Assembly: GCA_009782955.1 (NCBI GenBank)
Contig: WRIB01000019.1
Location: forward strand, 1 to 42,802
Length of the DNA: 42,802 nucleotides
From: Treponema sp.
GTDB taxonomy: Bacteria > Spirochaetota > Spirochaetia > Treponematales > Breznakiellaceae
Reading direction: 5' to 3'
Positions 27,042 through 35,646 of the stretch are shown here, one piece after another. The position numbers and the translations under genes are program-made. Below the pieces are notes generated by a model, which saw only the letters and a program-made list of their open reading frames with translations, ran no database searches and had not been told where the DNA came from. How positions within the stretch are numbered: the stretch's first letter is position 1; every line of letters starts with the position of its first letter.

Positions 27042-27046
27042 CCGTT

Positions 27047-27068
27047 TGATCGCTTTGCAAAGCGGTCG
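27047..27068 (+). repeat. hairpin between potC and potD
   Basis: GATCGCTT/AAGCGGTC (8 bp with one G-U) around TGCA, inside which CGCTTTGCAAAGCG is a perfect palindrome. It lies just after the potC stop and about 35 bases before potD, where it could stabilise the upstream transcript or uncouple potD, whose product is needed in higher amount. Confidence 0.5.
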
Positions 27069-27101
27069 GATGTTATATTAATCCAGAACAAGGAGAAAAG
27101 G

Positions 27102-28163
27102 ATGAAGAAAAAAACACCTGTACCGGAGGCAGTTAAAATTATCTGCTTTATATGTATCATTGCCGGCAGCCTTGCGATAAGCGGCTGTTCGGGAAAAGAA
27201 AAGCTGTATATCTACAACTGGACTTATTATACTCCTCCTTCAATTATTGAAAAATTCGAAAAGGAATACGGAGTAAAAGTTATATACGACGAATTTGCTT
27301 CCAACGAAGAAATGTTCGCCAAACTTCAGGCCGGCGCCTCCGGTTATGATCTGCTTTTTCCTTCCGGGGATTATGTATCGATCATGATTAACCTGGGAAT
27401 GCTGGAAAAGATCGATAAATCCCTTATACCTAATTTGAGCAATGTATCCCCTGAAGTATTAAAGAGAACCTTCTATGATCCCAATATGGATTATTCCGTT
27501 CCGTATTTTTGGGGAGCTGCGGGGGTTATTGTAAACACCGCAAAAGTTCCTGTTTATGAAGAAAGCTGGTCAATCTTTGCCCGAACGGATCTTAAGGGCC
27601 GCATGGTTATGCTGGATGATATACGGGAAGTCCTTGGAAGTGCACTTTGCTATCTGGGATACTCGGCAAATTCAAAAAGCCCCTCCGAACTTGAGGCAGC
27701 CCGTAATCTGGTAATCAATTCCTGGAAACCAAACATTGTTAAATTCGACGCAGAAGCGTTTGGCAAAGGCTATGCCCAGGGAGATTTCTGGGTAGTCCAT
27801 GCCTATCCGGAAGTAGTGTTTGAAGAAATCGAAGGTGATGAGGAACTTTTAAAAAACACTGTGTTTTTTATTCCGCCGGAAGGAGGTTCCGCCTACATCG
27901 ACAGCATGTGCATTCTTAAGGGAGCAAAACATGTTGAATTGGCCCACAAGTTTATTAACTTTATCCACAGGCCGGATATTTATGCAGAGTTTACAGACTT
28001 TTTTGGATTCCCCGCTTCCGCCAATTCCAAAGCCGGCGCCTATAAGCAAGAGGCTCCCATCTTTACTGTGGAAGAAATTTTCAACACCGAGTTAAAAGAC
28101 GATCTTGGAGAAGCGCTTGAAATGTATAACAAAGCCTGGGAAACGATCAAGGTAGGATTATAA
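27102..28163 (+). CDS. potD: spermidine/putrescine-binding lipoprotein
   Basis: Solute-binding subunit of the polyamine importer, 353 residues. The signal peptide ends in the lipobox LAISGC (lipidated Cys29), so it is membrane-anchored. Family features include LYIYNWTYYTPPSIIEKFEKEYG, YDLLFPSGDYVSIMI, PYFWGAAGVIVNT and EGGSAYIDSMCI. The start has AAGGAGAAAAGG upstream. In T. pallidum a PotD orthologue (TP0655) is encoded in a similar potABCD cluster. It ends 9 bases before the convergent M20 peptidase gene. Confidence 0.93.
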   Translation: MKKKTPVPEAVKIICFICIIAGSLAISGCSGKEKLYIYNWTYYTPPSIIEKFEKEYGVKVIYDEFASNEEMFAKLQAGASGYDLLFPSGDYVSIMINLGMLEKIDKSLIPNLSNVSPEVLKRTFYDPNMDYSVPYFWGAAGVIVNTAKVPVYEESWSIFARTDLKGRMVMLDDIREVLGSALCYLGYSANSKSPSELEAARNLVINSWKPNIVKFDAEAFGKGYAQGDFWVVHAYPEVVFEEIEGDEELLKNTVFFIPPEGGSAYIDSMCILKGAKHVELAHKFINFIHRPDIYAEFTDFFGFPASANSKAGAYKQEAPIFTVEEIFNTELKDDLGEALEMYNKAWETIKVGL

Positions 28164-28172
28164 TCGGATACC

Positions 28173-29540
28173 TTATAATTGTTCCATAAGATTGGTGTAG
28201 AATTGCAGACAGTGTTCCAGATTCTCCAATGATATCCTTTCATCATGTCCGTGAATGCGTGAAAGTTCTTCGGGATTAAGGAGCATTGGACTAAAACGGA
28301 AAATATATTTCGACAAATTCTGATAATGCCGGGAATCGGTTGTTGCCAGCATAAGGAAGGGAAGAACGGGAATATCGGCAAAAACATTTCCCAGCGCCCC
28401 TTTAATCTCTTTCCAGCCGGGACTATTCCCCGTTTCCTGATCCGGCCCGCTCTCTACCGGATCGGTGCCCAAACTATGATCGGTTACGCTAACCCGATCA
28501 TCGGCAATTACCGTCTTGATCCGTTCAATGACTTTTTCTGTTGTCCAGGGCGGAAGCAGCCTTAAATTGATCACTGCCTTAACAGTGGAAGGCAGAACAT
28601 TATCTGCCGAACTTCCCTCCAGTTGAGTCATTGCTATAGTGGTACGTAACAGCGCTTTGGTTGCCGGGCTTACCCCGGCGGCTTTAAAAAACAGAGGCCC
28701 CAGCATTCGTGCATGTTTCATTACAAAAGCAGTAGTTCCGGAACTTTGAAGGCCAAGCTGCCTAAAAAACGCTTCTACTGCGGGAGTTAAATGCCATGGA
28801 AAAGGCTGTTGAGAAATACGGAGCAGTGCACGGGAAAGTATTGCTGCAGACTGTTCTTCCGGCGGCTGGGAAGCATGACCGGGTTTTTGATCGACCGAGA
28901 GATCGAGGCTAAGAAACCCTTTTTCTTCAATTCCTACCAAAGCCAAAGGTTTATTAACGCCTTTAATTTGATCTTTTGCTATGGGGGTACCTTCATCAAG
29001 AATAAAAGAAAACTGTAATCCTTTTTCTTCAAGCCATTCGGCTGTTTTTTTTGCTCCCAAAAGTCCGGTTCGCTCTTCATCTCCGCCCAGAACGATCCAA
29101 ATATCCCGCTTTGGTTTAAAGCCATTCCGGCAAAGTATTTCGGCGCTTTCCATCAGACTTATTACAATGTTCTTCATGTCCAGGGCGCCGCGGCCATAAA
29201 TATAATCGTCTTTTAATTCTGCACCGAAGGGATCAAAAGACCATTTTATTGTTTCGGCAGGTACTACATCATAATGGCCCAAAAGCAAAACAGGCGCACT
29301 ATCTGCGGCGCCGGTTTTTTCCGGAATATTCCCTGTACCAGGCCAGCGATACGCTATTGAATAAGGGGAAAAAACCGTTCGTTCTGCATATGTATGAAAA
29401 CACGGAAAAGTCTCTGCAAGATAATTCTGAAAATCAACAAGCGGCTTTTCAGCCGTATTGTCGCCTGCCTTTGCATTGCCCGGCCAGTCTGTCTTAATTC
29501 TGAGTGCAGTACGAAAATGTTCTATAAAATCATGATTCAT
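28173..29540 (-). CDS. M20 family metallopeptidase (carboxypeptidase S / PM20D1-like)
   Basis: A zinc-dependent exopeptidase or amidase of 455 residues. Metal and catalytic motifs are in order: LLLGHYDVVP (His, Asp), YGRGALDMK (bridging Asp), LGGDEERTGLLGA (catalytic Glu-Glu), FILDEGTP and a C-terminal TTDSRHY His ligand; the dimerisation lid lies between. The long form with LKDDYIYGRGALDMKN resembles the carboxypeptidase S / N-acyl amino acid hydrolase branch. There is no signal peptide, so it is cytoplasmic and probably trims peptides or acyl-amino acids. AAGGAA lies upstream of ATG 29540. It is last in a same-strand group after a small unknown gene. Confidence 0.88.
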   Translation of the reverse strand: MNHDFIEHFRTALRIKTDWPGNAKAGDNTAEKPLVDFQNYLAETFPCFHTYAERTVFSPYSIAYRWPGTGNIPEKTGAADSAPVLLLGHYDVVPAETIKWSFDPFGAELKDDYIYGRGALDMKNIVISLMESAEILCRNGFKPKRDIWIVLGGDEERTGLLGAKKTAEWLEEKGLQFSFILDEGTPIAKDQIKGVNKPLALVGIEEKGFLSLDLSVDQKPGHASQPPEEQSAAILSRALLRISQQPFPWHLTPAVEAFFRQLGLQSSGTTAFVMKHARMLGPLFFKAAGVSPATKALLRTTIAMTQLEGSSADNVLPSTVKAVINLRLLPPWTTEKVIERIKTVIADDRVSVTDHSLGTDPVESGPDQETGNSPGWKEIKGALGNVFADIPVLPFLMLATTDSRHYQNLSKYIFRFSPMLLNPEELSRIHGHDERISLENLEHCLQFYTNLMEQL

Positions 29541-29598
29541 AACTTTTTAATTCCTTTAAATTAAAACAGCTATTTCTAAACCGAAACGTTAAAAAGCT

Positions 29599-30156
29599 TC
29601 AATCGTTAAATGAAAGAGCCGCAGCAATTTTTGAGCGATAAGCTTTTTCGGTTATTTCGCCGTTCAAATAATCCTTAATAATAATTTTGATTACTTCGGG
29701 AAAAACCTTCCAGTAACGTTCAGTCCAGGCGCCTATTTCATTTCTTAGTTTTATATCATCAGCTTTGCTCATTTGGCCTGTAGAAAAACTTATAAATTGA
29801 TCGACCATTTCAAGGAGCATTTCGGGAGGAACACTCCCCGAAGGGTTGGCAGTTCTGTTTGGTATCCATGCGGCAGTCAGCTCGGCAATTTGTTCGTCGG
29901 TCAGTTCTGGCGCTTCCTGCCTGATAATGCGGACAGCCATGTTCCGCACCGTTTCCCGCATACCTTCAATACTGGCCCCTGCATTGATTTGGCCGGAAAG
30001 TTCCCGGGCCATTTTTTTTGGATCGGGCATACTGTCTCCAAACATATCCAGTTCACGGCGGCGGCGCACTACAGCAGCCGCCACCGCTTCTATGGACTTT
30101 CTGTCACATCGATTGAGGATATAATCCATTACCCGAACCAGTTCCGAATTAGCCAT
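29599..30156 (-). CDS. conserved hypothetical protein, 185 aa
   Basis: I do not recognise a family. The protein is soluble, charged and mostly helical: a basic stretch (VVRRRRELD) near residue 31, then MARELSGQINAGASIEGM, a segment LTDEQIAELTAAWIP, and a C-terminal KIIIKDYLNGEITEKAYRSK. No signal peptide or membrane helix. The frame is well filled and has normal codon use, so it is very likely real. It lies between an M20 peptidase (58 bases) and an MFS transporter (62 bases), all on the minus strand, without a clear Shine-Dalgarno. Confidence 0.65.
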   Translation of the reverse strand: MANSELVRVMDYILNRCDRKSIEAVAAAVVRRRRELDMFGDSMPDPKKMARELSGQINAGASIEGMRETVRNMAVRIIRQEAPELTDEQIAELTAAWIPNRTANPSGSVPPEMLLEMVDQFISFSTGQMSKADDIKLRNEIGAWTERYWKVFPEVIKIIIKDYLNGEITEKAYRSKIAAALSFND

Positions 30157-30218
30157 TTAATAACTCTGTCTTTATTGTAGTTCTTTAGCAACGATAAGTA
30201 TAGCGGACAAAAAAGGCA

Positions 30219-31406
30219 TTATGGCTGTGTAATGGCAGTCAAATTGGCTTTCTTCCTGAAAATAAAATATACAAGTACCATTACTCCGCTAATCGCAGAA
30301 TAAACGCCGAACATAAAACGGAATCCTGCAGCATGCACTATTGCTCCGCCGACTATGTTTCCAATCAGTGTGGGCAGACCCATACCAAGGGACAGATAAA
30401 CCGACATACCCAATCCCCGTTTTTCCGGCGGAAAAACACGGGTAAAAAAGTTAATTGCTGCAGGATGAAAAATACCAAAACATAAGGAATGAAGCAGTTG
30501 AGCAGCCACAATAACTGGCTTAAAAGGAAAAACCGCCAGAAGCAGAAGACGGACACAAACTCCGAAAACAGCCAAAGCCAACAAGGGAAGCGAACCAAAA
30601 CGGCGGATAATTACACGGGAAAAAACCATACAGGGAATTTCCGTCATCGACGCTATGGCAAACATAAGCCCTACCGCATTCCATTGAACTTCTTCGGTAA
30701 GGTACAGGGGAAAATATGTGTAAAAACCTACCATGGAAAAACGGCTGAAAAATACCAAAATAAAACCAATAGCAAAATAAACGGTAATAATTTTTCTCAT
30801 TCCAATTTTGGGAGTATCACTATTAACAGGACTTGCCTTGTTTGAAAGCTTCTCCTTTGAAAGCGGCAAAATAAAGACCGGTATTATTGATGCTGCAGAA
30901 ACAAGTGTTATCCAAAAAGCAATATTAACGGCGCTGACAGGCTTAAGGAACGGAGTCCATTGAAGCCAAAGTAATGTCAGAACAAAACTAATCGAGCCCC
31001 ACACCCGGATTCTGCCATAATTACCGGCAGTACCGATTTGAATGGTGGTTGCTGCATCCAAAAGGGATGTATTGGCTTTAAAACCAAATGCCAAAGATGC
31101 AATTAACAGAGCGCTAGCCAAAGGATGAATCAACAACGCCAGAGGAAAGGCAGACAAAGCCGGAATGACACAGGAAACAACAAGAAGAAGCCGGTACTTT
31201 TTTGTTTTATCCGCACAATAGCCGAATACAAGAGGCCCTGCTATACCTGCTCCTTCAAAGATACCAAGCAATACTCCTACAAGAATTGTGCTATATCCCA
31301 GATCACGAATCATAAGTGCGAGGAAAGGAGTAATAGCCGCATAGCTTACAGATGAAAAAAAGAACGATGGAATAAAACGGTTTTCGTTTACAGCAGAGGA
31401 CATCAT
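30219..31406 (-). CDS. MFS transporter (LacY/HcaT-like)
   Basis: A 395-residue protein with about 12 membrane helices in two halves. The loop 2-3 motif is seen as GPLVFGYCADKTKKYR, a variant of G-x-x-x-D-x-x-x-x-R. The pattern SVSYAAITPFLALMIRDLGY at the N-terminus is typical of the MFS_1-like group that includes nucleoside and phenylpropionate transporters. The substrate cannot be inferred. Its ATG overlaps the rarD stop (ATGA), so the two transporters are translationally coupled. Confidence 0.85.
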   Translation of the reverse strand: MMSSAVNENRFIPSFFFSSVSYAAITPFLALMIRDLGYSTILVGVLLGIFEGAGIAGPLVFGYCADKTKKYRLLLVVSCVIPALSAFPLALLIHPLASALLIASLAFGFKANTSLLDAATTIQIGTAGNYGRIRVWGSISFVLTLLWLQWTPFLKPVSAVNIAFWITLVSAASIIPVFILPLSKEKLSNKASPVNSDTPKIGMRKIITVYFAIGFILVFFSRFSMVGFYTYFPLYLTEEVQWNAVGLMFAIASMTEIPCMVFSRVIIRRFGSLPLLALAVFGVCVRLLLLAVFPFKPVIVAAQLLHSLCFGIFHPAAINFFTRVFPPEKRGLGMSVYLSLGMGLPTLIGNIVGGAIVHAAGFRFMFGVYSAISGVMVLVYFIFRKKANLTAITQP

Positions 31407-32329
31407 TTACTTAACACCTGTTCGACAGACAAAAATTCAGCAGACCTTTGTTCAGTATTTTGTAATTTTAATCTGCTGGTTTTTATCAATGAAATGCAAT
31501 ACAAAATTACCGCTATCCAGATACAGGCAAAAGCCCATAATTTTTCCGGCATAAATTCTTCTCCAAAAGCAAAAACTCCCAAAAAGAAAAGTATTGTCGG
31601 GTTAATAAATTGCAAAAAGCCAACTGCCGATAAAGGTAAAAGTTTTGCTCCTTTGGCAAAAGTATACAGGGGAAGCGCCGTTATTAACCCGCAAGAAACA
31701 AGCAGCAGCCACTCCGGAGGGGAATTGAGTTTTAAAAGCCCCTGCACCGGAAAAACAATTAAGGCAAGCCCCAATGGCAAAACAGCCAGAGTTTCTGCTG
31801 CCAGCGCTTCCATGGCGCCGGCTTTATTCTTTTTTTTAAAGAGCCCGTAAAACCCAAAGCTAATTGCCAGTAACACAGCTATCCAGGGAAATACACCGGA
31901 AAAAAGCGTTATCAAAAAAACCCCCAAAGCCGCAAAAGCAAAAGCTACCCACTGCAGCGGAACGAGTTTTTCTTTGAGGATTACCAGAGCAAGCAATACC
32001 GACACCAGCGGATTTATGTAATATCCCAAAGATGCATCTATGGTATTTCCGGTGTTCACTGCCCAGATATACAGTCCCCAATTTAAAGAAATGGTAATAC
32101 CGCAAAGGATGCTAAAAGGCCGTTTTTCCCTGTTGGTAAATAAAGAAAGCCATGTCTTGTTTCCTCTGGCAAATAAAATCAGGGCGGTAAAAACCAGGGC
32201 AAAGGTAATCCTGCAGCCCAGAATACGCAAAGGGCTGGTAAAGTTAAGGAGATGCCAGTAAAACGGCATAATGCCCCAAAACGTATAGGAAAAAACTTCG
32301 AGTAATATGCCTTTTCTGATTGAGTTCAC
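31403..32329 (-). CDS. rarD: EamA family transporter RarD
   Basis: The 308-residue protein has ten membrane helices in two EamA repeats. The N-terminus (KGILLEVFSYTFWGIMPFYWHLL) and the motif SLNWGLYIWAVNTGNTIDASLGYYINPLVSVLLA are hallmarks of RarD, thought to be a drug/metabolite-type exporter. The start is GTG 32329; the sequence TACAAT lies 5 bases upstream, and no Shine-Dalgarno is visible. It is divergent from a 550-residue unknown gene. Confidence 0.88.
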   Translation of the reverse strand: MNSIRKGILLEVFSYTFWGIMPFYWHLLNFTSPLRILGCRITFALVFTALILFARGNKTWLSLFTNREKRPFSILCGITISLNWGLYIWAVNTGNTIDASLGYYINPLVSVLLALVILKEKLVPLQWVAFAFAALGVFLITLFSGVFPWIAVLLAISFGFYGLFKKKNKAGAMEALAAETLAVLPLGLALIVFPVQGLLKLNSPPEWLLLVSCGLITALPLYTFAKGAKLLPLSAVGFLQFINPTILFFLGVFAFGEEFMPEKLWAFACIWIAVILYCISLIKTSRLKLQNTEQRSAEFLSVEQVLSK

Positions 32330-32387
32330 AATTTATTGTAACGCAATAAGCAAGGAAAAAATACTGTTCGGATTCAGAATCTTCAGC

Positions 32388-32416
32388 TTGCAAAACCCGG
32401 TTTCTTTTTATATAAT
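32388..32416 (+). promoter_or_regulatory. predicted promoter of the 550-aa unknown gene (leaderless)
   Basis: TTGCAA (32388-32393), 17-base spacer, TATAAT (32411-32416). The -10 box ends 8 bases before ATG 32425; no Shine-Dalgarno lies between. The TTG at 32416 overlaps the -10 box and is therefore not the start. Confidence 0.6.
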
Positions 32417-32424
32417 TGGGCGAT

Positions 32425-34077
32425 ATGGCAAATATGTTTCAAGGGGAGATGGACCCGGAAATTGCAGCCCTTCTTGGAGCAGATACTTCAGTAGCAGAAG
32501 CTCCCGGTGCCCCCCCGCCGACCTATTCCGCCCTTTTTAACGAAAAAAATGGATCGGAAGATGATGATAAAGCCGATGAAGCTGAGCTTGATCTGAATGC
32601 AGGGGGTTTCCCCGAAATAACGAAACGTTTTGAAGATAAACCTAACCCGGCCTTTGCAGATCCAAATTATTATAAAGCAGCTCTTTCCGGAGAAGGAGAC
32701 ATTGCCCAGCGGGTTCATAATATTCTACAAAAATATGTCAGTACCAAGGATCCAAAGGATAAAGGTGTGTACCGCCAACAGGTAACCACTGCCTTTTGGG
32801 ATTTTATGGCCAATGTAGCCCGGAAAGCGCCCGGAAAACTTCCTGATCCCAAAAAATATCTTCTGCGTTTTTATATGCTTCACCCGACTTTTCTTAACCC
32901 CGAACATCGGGACCTTTTTGCCAAAACGGTAATTAACAACGAGCTTAATCAACCGGTTTATTATCTGGATGAATGGTTAAAAGCAGTTGGAACCGGTGTA
33001 ATCCGGAATTCCCAGACAGACGAAGTCAGGGTTGCCAAATCAAATGCTTCGGCCAAATTACAGGCGCTTCTTGACAAAGCCAACGGTAAAAGAGATGGTG
33101 CCCGGAGCCTATTAAAAGCAAAAGATGAAGAACGAATCAACCTGGAGCGTGTCCTTAGGGAACGAGTCAAAGACATTACGGATCATTATCCGCTTGACGG
33201 TTTGCCTGATGTAAATTCCTGTTATACAGATATACAAAAAAAGTTATTTACCGAAGTTCATGAACTGCTTAAAAACCTTATGAAAAACGATCACGATTTG
33301 GATATGTATCTTCGGGATTTCTACCAGGCGGAAGCGGATGTCAGAACACTGGAAGGAAAAATAGCCGAAGAGGGAGGCGGGGCAGAAGTTGATGTGGGAG
33401 CGGTTGATACGGAATTTAATACTGTGCGGCAAATGGCCAAGATGACCATTGGCCGTCAGGGAAATCATTTCCCGATATTAACCAGTGAATATTTCCGCTG
33501 TACTCCCAACGACCTGGCTTACCGGGAAAATGTGATCGGCATGCTTGCAAAAATCGAAAGTATTGACCCGGAAGCTTTCTGCCGTTCCTATAAAAACAGG
33601 CTGAACCGTATTGCTCCGTATGTGGTTCTTGTTCCCAGTTACGGAGATTACGGAGTTTGCTGGGAGCCTTTTGACCGTTTTAACCGGGCTACAAGCCGCG
33701 GCCGTATTGCCCTGCCAATGTATCCAAAAAATCTTTTTATAGCCATTCTTGCAGCTGTGGCCGATCTGCGCTGGCAGGTTGCCAAAGAAAAAGCTTCTTA
33801 TTACTGGATGGAAGAAGGACTGACAGGACACTATTACCAGTGGTTCCAGAAGATGAAGCTGAAGGGAGATCTTAAGGATACCTTTATCGACGATTATATT
33901 ACCTGGATGACAAAAGAAAGTGAAGCAACCCAGAAACTTGACAAAGAAGTACGGGGCATTTTCTGGCGGCATATACCTTTCTCTCAGCCCGTTAAAGAAA
34001 AATTACGCGGCCGCAGTTATACTTACCAGGATCTTTACCAGCGCGATTTGAACCGCGCTATGTCTGATGGTTATTGA
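32425..34077 (+). CDS. conserved hypothetical cytoplasmic protein, 550 aa
   Basis: I do not recognise a family with known function. The N-terminal 65 residues are low-complexity and acidic (AEAPGAPPPTYSALF, then GSEDDDKADEAELDLNAGG), probably disordered. A helical domain follows, with heptad-like charged stretches (AKLQALLDKANGKRDGARSL, KDEERINLERVLRERVKD) that suggest coiled coil, another around EADVRTLEGKIAEEGGGAEV, then a more globular aromatic-rich C-terminal half (VPSYGDYGVCWEPFDRFNRA, then SYYWMEEGLTGHYYQWFQKM). No signal or membrane segment. I chose ATG 32425; ATG 32434 is possible. It converges on a small membrane-protein gene, overlapping its 3' end by 20 bases. Confidence 0.8.
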   Translation: MANMFQGEMDPEIAALLGADTSVAEAPGAPPPTYSALFNEKNGSEDDDKADEAELDLNAGGFPEITKRFEDKPNPAFADPNYYKAALSGEGDIAQRVHNILQKYVSTKDPKDKGVYRQQVTTAFWDFMANVARKAPGKLPDPKKYLLRFYMLHPTFLNPEHRDLFAKTVINNELNQPVYYLDEWLKAVGTGVIRNSQTDEVRVAKSNASAKLQALLDKANGKRDGARSLLKAKDEERINLERVLRERVKDITDHYPLDGLPDVNSCYTDIQKKLFTEVHELLKNLMKNDHDLDMYLRDFYQAEADVRTLEGKIAEEGGGAEVDVGAVDTEFNTVRQMAKMTIGRQGNHFPILTSEYFRCTPNDLAYRENVIGMLAKIESIDPEAFCRSYKNRLNRIAPYVVLVPSYGDYGVCWEPFDRFNRATSRGRIALPMYPKNLFIAILAAVADLRWQVAKEKASYYWMEEGLTGHYYQWFQKMKLKGDLKDTFIDDYITWMTKESEATQKLDKEVRGIFWRHIPFSQPVKEKLRGRSYTYQDLYQRDLNRAMSDGY

Positions 34078-34324
34078 TCTCCCGGTAGTTAATAGGGTGT
34101 TTTTTTAAATACAGTTTAATTGCTTTTTGATAAATCAAAAACGAAAGAATAAACGAAGATAATAAAACCAGCGGTAATCCGATAAAACTAACATTCTCCG
34201 GAATAATGGGAACCAATAAAATAGAATAAAACAGTATCAGCACAAAAAAACAGATTACTACTAAAAGTATATTAAAAACCGTGGCGCCGAGCATAAACAG
34301 TACCATTCGCCCTTTTGTTGCCAT
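34058..34324 (-). CDS. small two-helix membrane protein downstream of lspA
   Basis: The 88 residues contain two hydrophobic helices (about 8-37 and 44-66) and a basic, polar tail (KLYLKKHPINYREINNHQT). The start overlaps the lspA stop codon region (ATG 34324), so it is probably translated by coupling with the signal peptidase. No family is recognised. Its 3' end overlaps the convergent 550-residue gene by 20 bases. Confidence 0.7.
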   Translation of the reverse strand: MATKGRMVLFMLGATVFNILLVVICFFVLILFYSILLVPIIPENVSFIGLPLVLLSSFILSFLIYQKAIKLYLKKHPINYREINNHQT

Positions 34325-34848
34325 TATTCAGTCTCTTTGGTGGGTTTAGTTTCTTGGACCGGCATAAAAACAGTAATAAGAAGCAGAATTCCGAAAATTA
34401 CAACAAAAGAATCGGCCAGATTAAATGTGGGCCATCGCTCAAATCCAAAGAAACCGTAAAATTTTATACTGATAAAATCCACTACTCCATCCGGACGGAA
34501 AATACGATCTATAAGATTTCCAAGTCCTCCGCCAAGTATACCTGCAAGCGCCCAACGCTGTGCTGTGGTAAATTCATCAGATTTAAAGTAGTATGCTGCT
34601 AAAAAAATCAAAACAGCAACAGGAAGCAGTATAAACAGAACCGGTTTTAGCCAGTCAGGCAGACTATGTCCCAGGCTGAACGCAATAGCGGTATTCCGCA
34701 CATGGTAGATCCATACAATATCATTGTTAAATACATCGGAAATAAAGGTATTTTCGGGCCAGTTCTTTGCAATAAATGCTTTGGAAAGCTGGTCGGAGAT
34801 AAGTGCAAAAACAGTCAGTGAAATGGGCAGTAATTTTTTCTTGATCAT
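34324..34848 (-). CDS. lspA: lipoprotein signal peptidase
   Basis: Signal peptidase II, which cleaves prolipoproteins before the lipidated cysteine. The 174 residues have four membrane helices; the family motifs are DQLSKAFI (box I), RNTAIAFSLG (N-T/G-x-A-F box), GGGLGNLIDRIFRPDGVVDFI with the first catalytic Asp, and FNLADS with the second. AAAGGA lies upstream of ATG 34848. The window encodes at least two lipoproteins (the RND adaptor and PotD) that would be its substrates. Confidence 0.96.
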   Translation of the reverse strand: MIKKKLLPISLTVFALISDQLSKAFIAKNWPENTFISDVFNNDIVWIYHVRNTAIAFSLGHSLPDWLKPVLFILLPVAVLIFLAAYYFKSDEFTTAQRWALAGILGGGLGNLIDRIFRPDGVVDFISIKFYGFFGFERWPTFNLADSFVVIFGILLLITVFMPVQETKPTKETE

Positions 34849-34857
34849 ATTTTTCCT

Positions 34858-35646
34858 TTACAATCCTGTCGGAATATTGATAAATTCAGTGTCTATGTTC
34901 AATGCGACGGCGCATTCCGCCATTAATCTGCGGACTCCCCAAACTTCGGTAGCATAATGGCCGCCTGCAATCAAATTCATCCGCCCTTCCAGAGCCGGAT
35001 GGTATGTACCGTGACCGATTTCTCCGGTAATATAAAGATCCACTCCTTCTTCCAGAGCCTGTAGCGCTTCAAACGAAGCGCCGCCTGAAATTACCGCACA
35101 GTTTTCATTAATTTTTTTTCCAAACGGAAAAATTCCCAAAGGATTGTTTTCCATAAAGTTAATGGCTTTGGCCGCTTCATCTGTGGTTAATGGCTTTTTC
35201 AGTTTTCCCATATATCCGATTTTTTTCCCGTGATAAAGACCAAAAGGTTCGGGGGTTTCTATGCCTAAAAGTTCCGCAAGCGCCGCATTGTTTCCCAAAC
35301 GAGGGTGTTGATCCAGCGGCAGGTGAACCGCATAAAGGGCAATATTATTATCCAGTAAAAACTGAATACGATCACGATGATATCCTTTAAGAGGCAGGGA
35401 AGATCCCCAGAAAATACCATGGTGCACAAAAAGCAAATTACCGCCGGCTGCTGCACAACGCTTAAAACTTTCAAGACATGCATCTACGGCAAAAACTATT
35501 TTTGTAATTTTACAGCCGTCATTGTCGACCTGGAGACCGTTCATGGATGAATCAGCGCCCGCAAAACCTTCGATATCGAGTATTGATTTGAAAAATGTGT
35601 CCAGGGCCGCAGTGTTTTTTATTGCTGTACTATCTGCACTACTCAT
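34858..35646 (-). CDS. NIF3/YqfO family dinuclear metal-binding protein
   Basis: The 262 residues match the NIF3-like family, which binds two metal ions in a toroidal hexamer; some members are named GTP cyclohydrolase I type 2, but the in vivo role is unclear. Visible motifs: GLQVDNDG, LLFVHHGIFWG (metal His pair), HLPLDQHPRLGNN, GGASFEALQALEEGVDLYIT and AGGHYATEVWGVRRL. It is translationally coupled to the upstream hydrolase-fold gene (ATGA) and lies 9 bases before lspA. Confidence 0.9.
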   Translation of the reverse strand: MSSADSTAIKNTAALDTFFKSILDIEGFAGADSSMNGLQVDNDGCKITKIVFAVDACLESFKRCAAAGGNLLFVHHGIFWGSSLPLKGYHRDRIQFLLDNNIALYAVHLPLDQHPRLGNNAALAELLGIETPEPFGLYHGKKIGYMGKLKKPLTTDEAAKAINFMENNPLGIFPFGKKINENCAVISGGASFEALQALEEGVDLYITGEIGHGTYHPALEGRMNLIAGGHYATEVWGVRRLMAECAVALNIDTEFINIPTGL

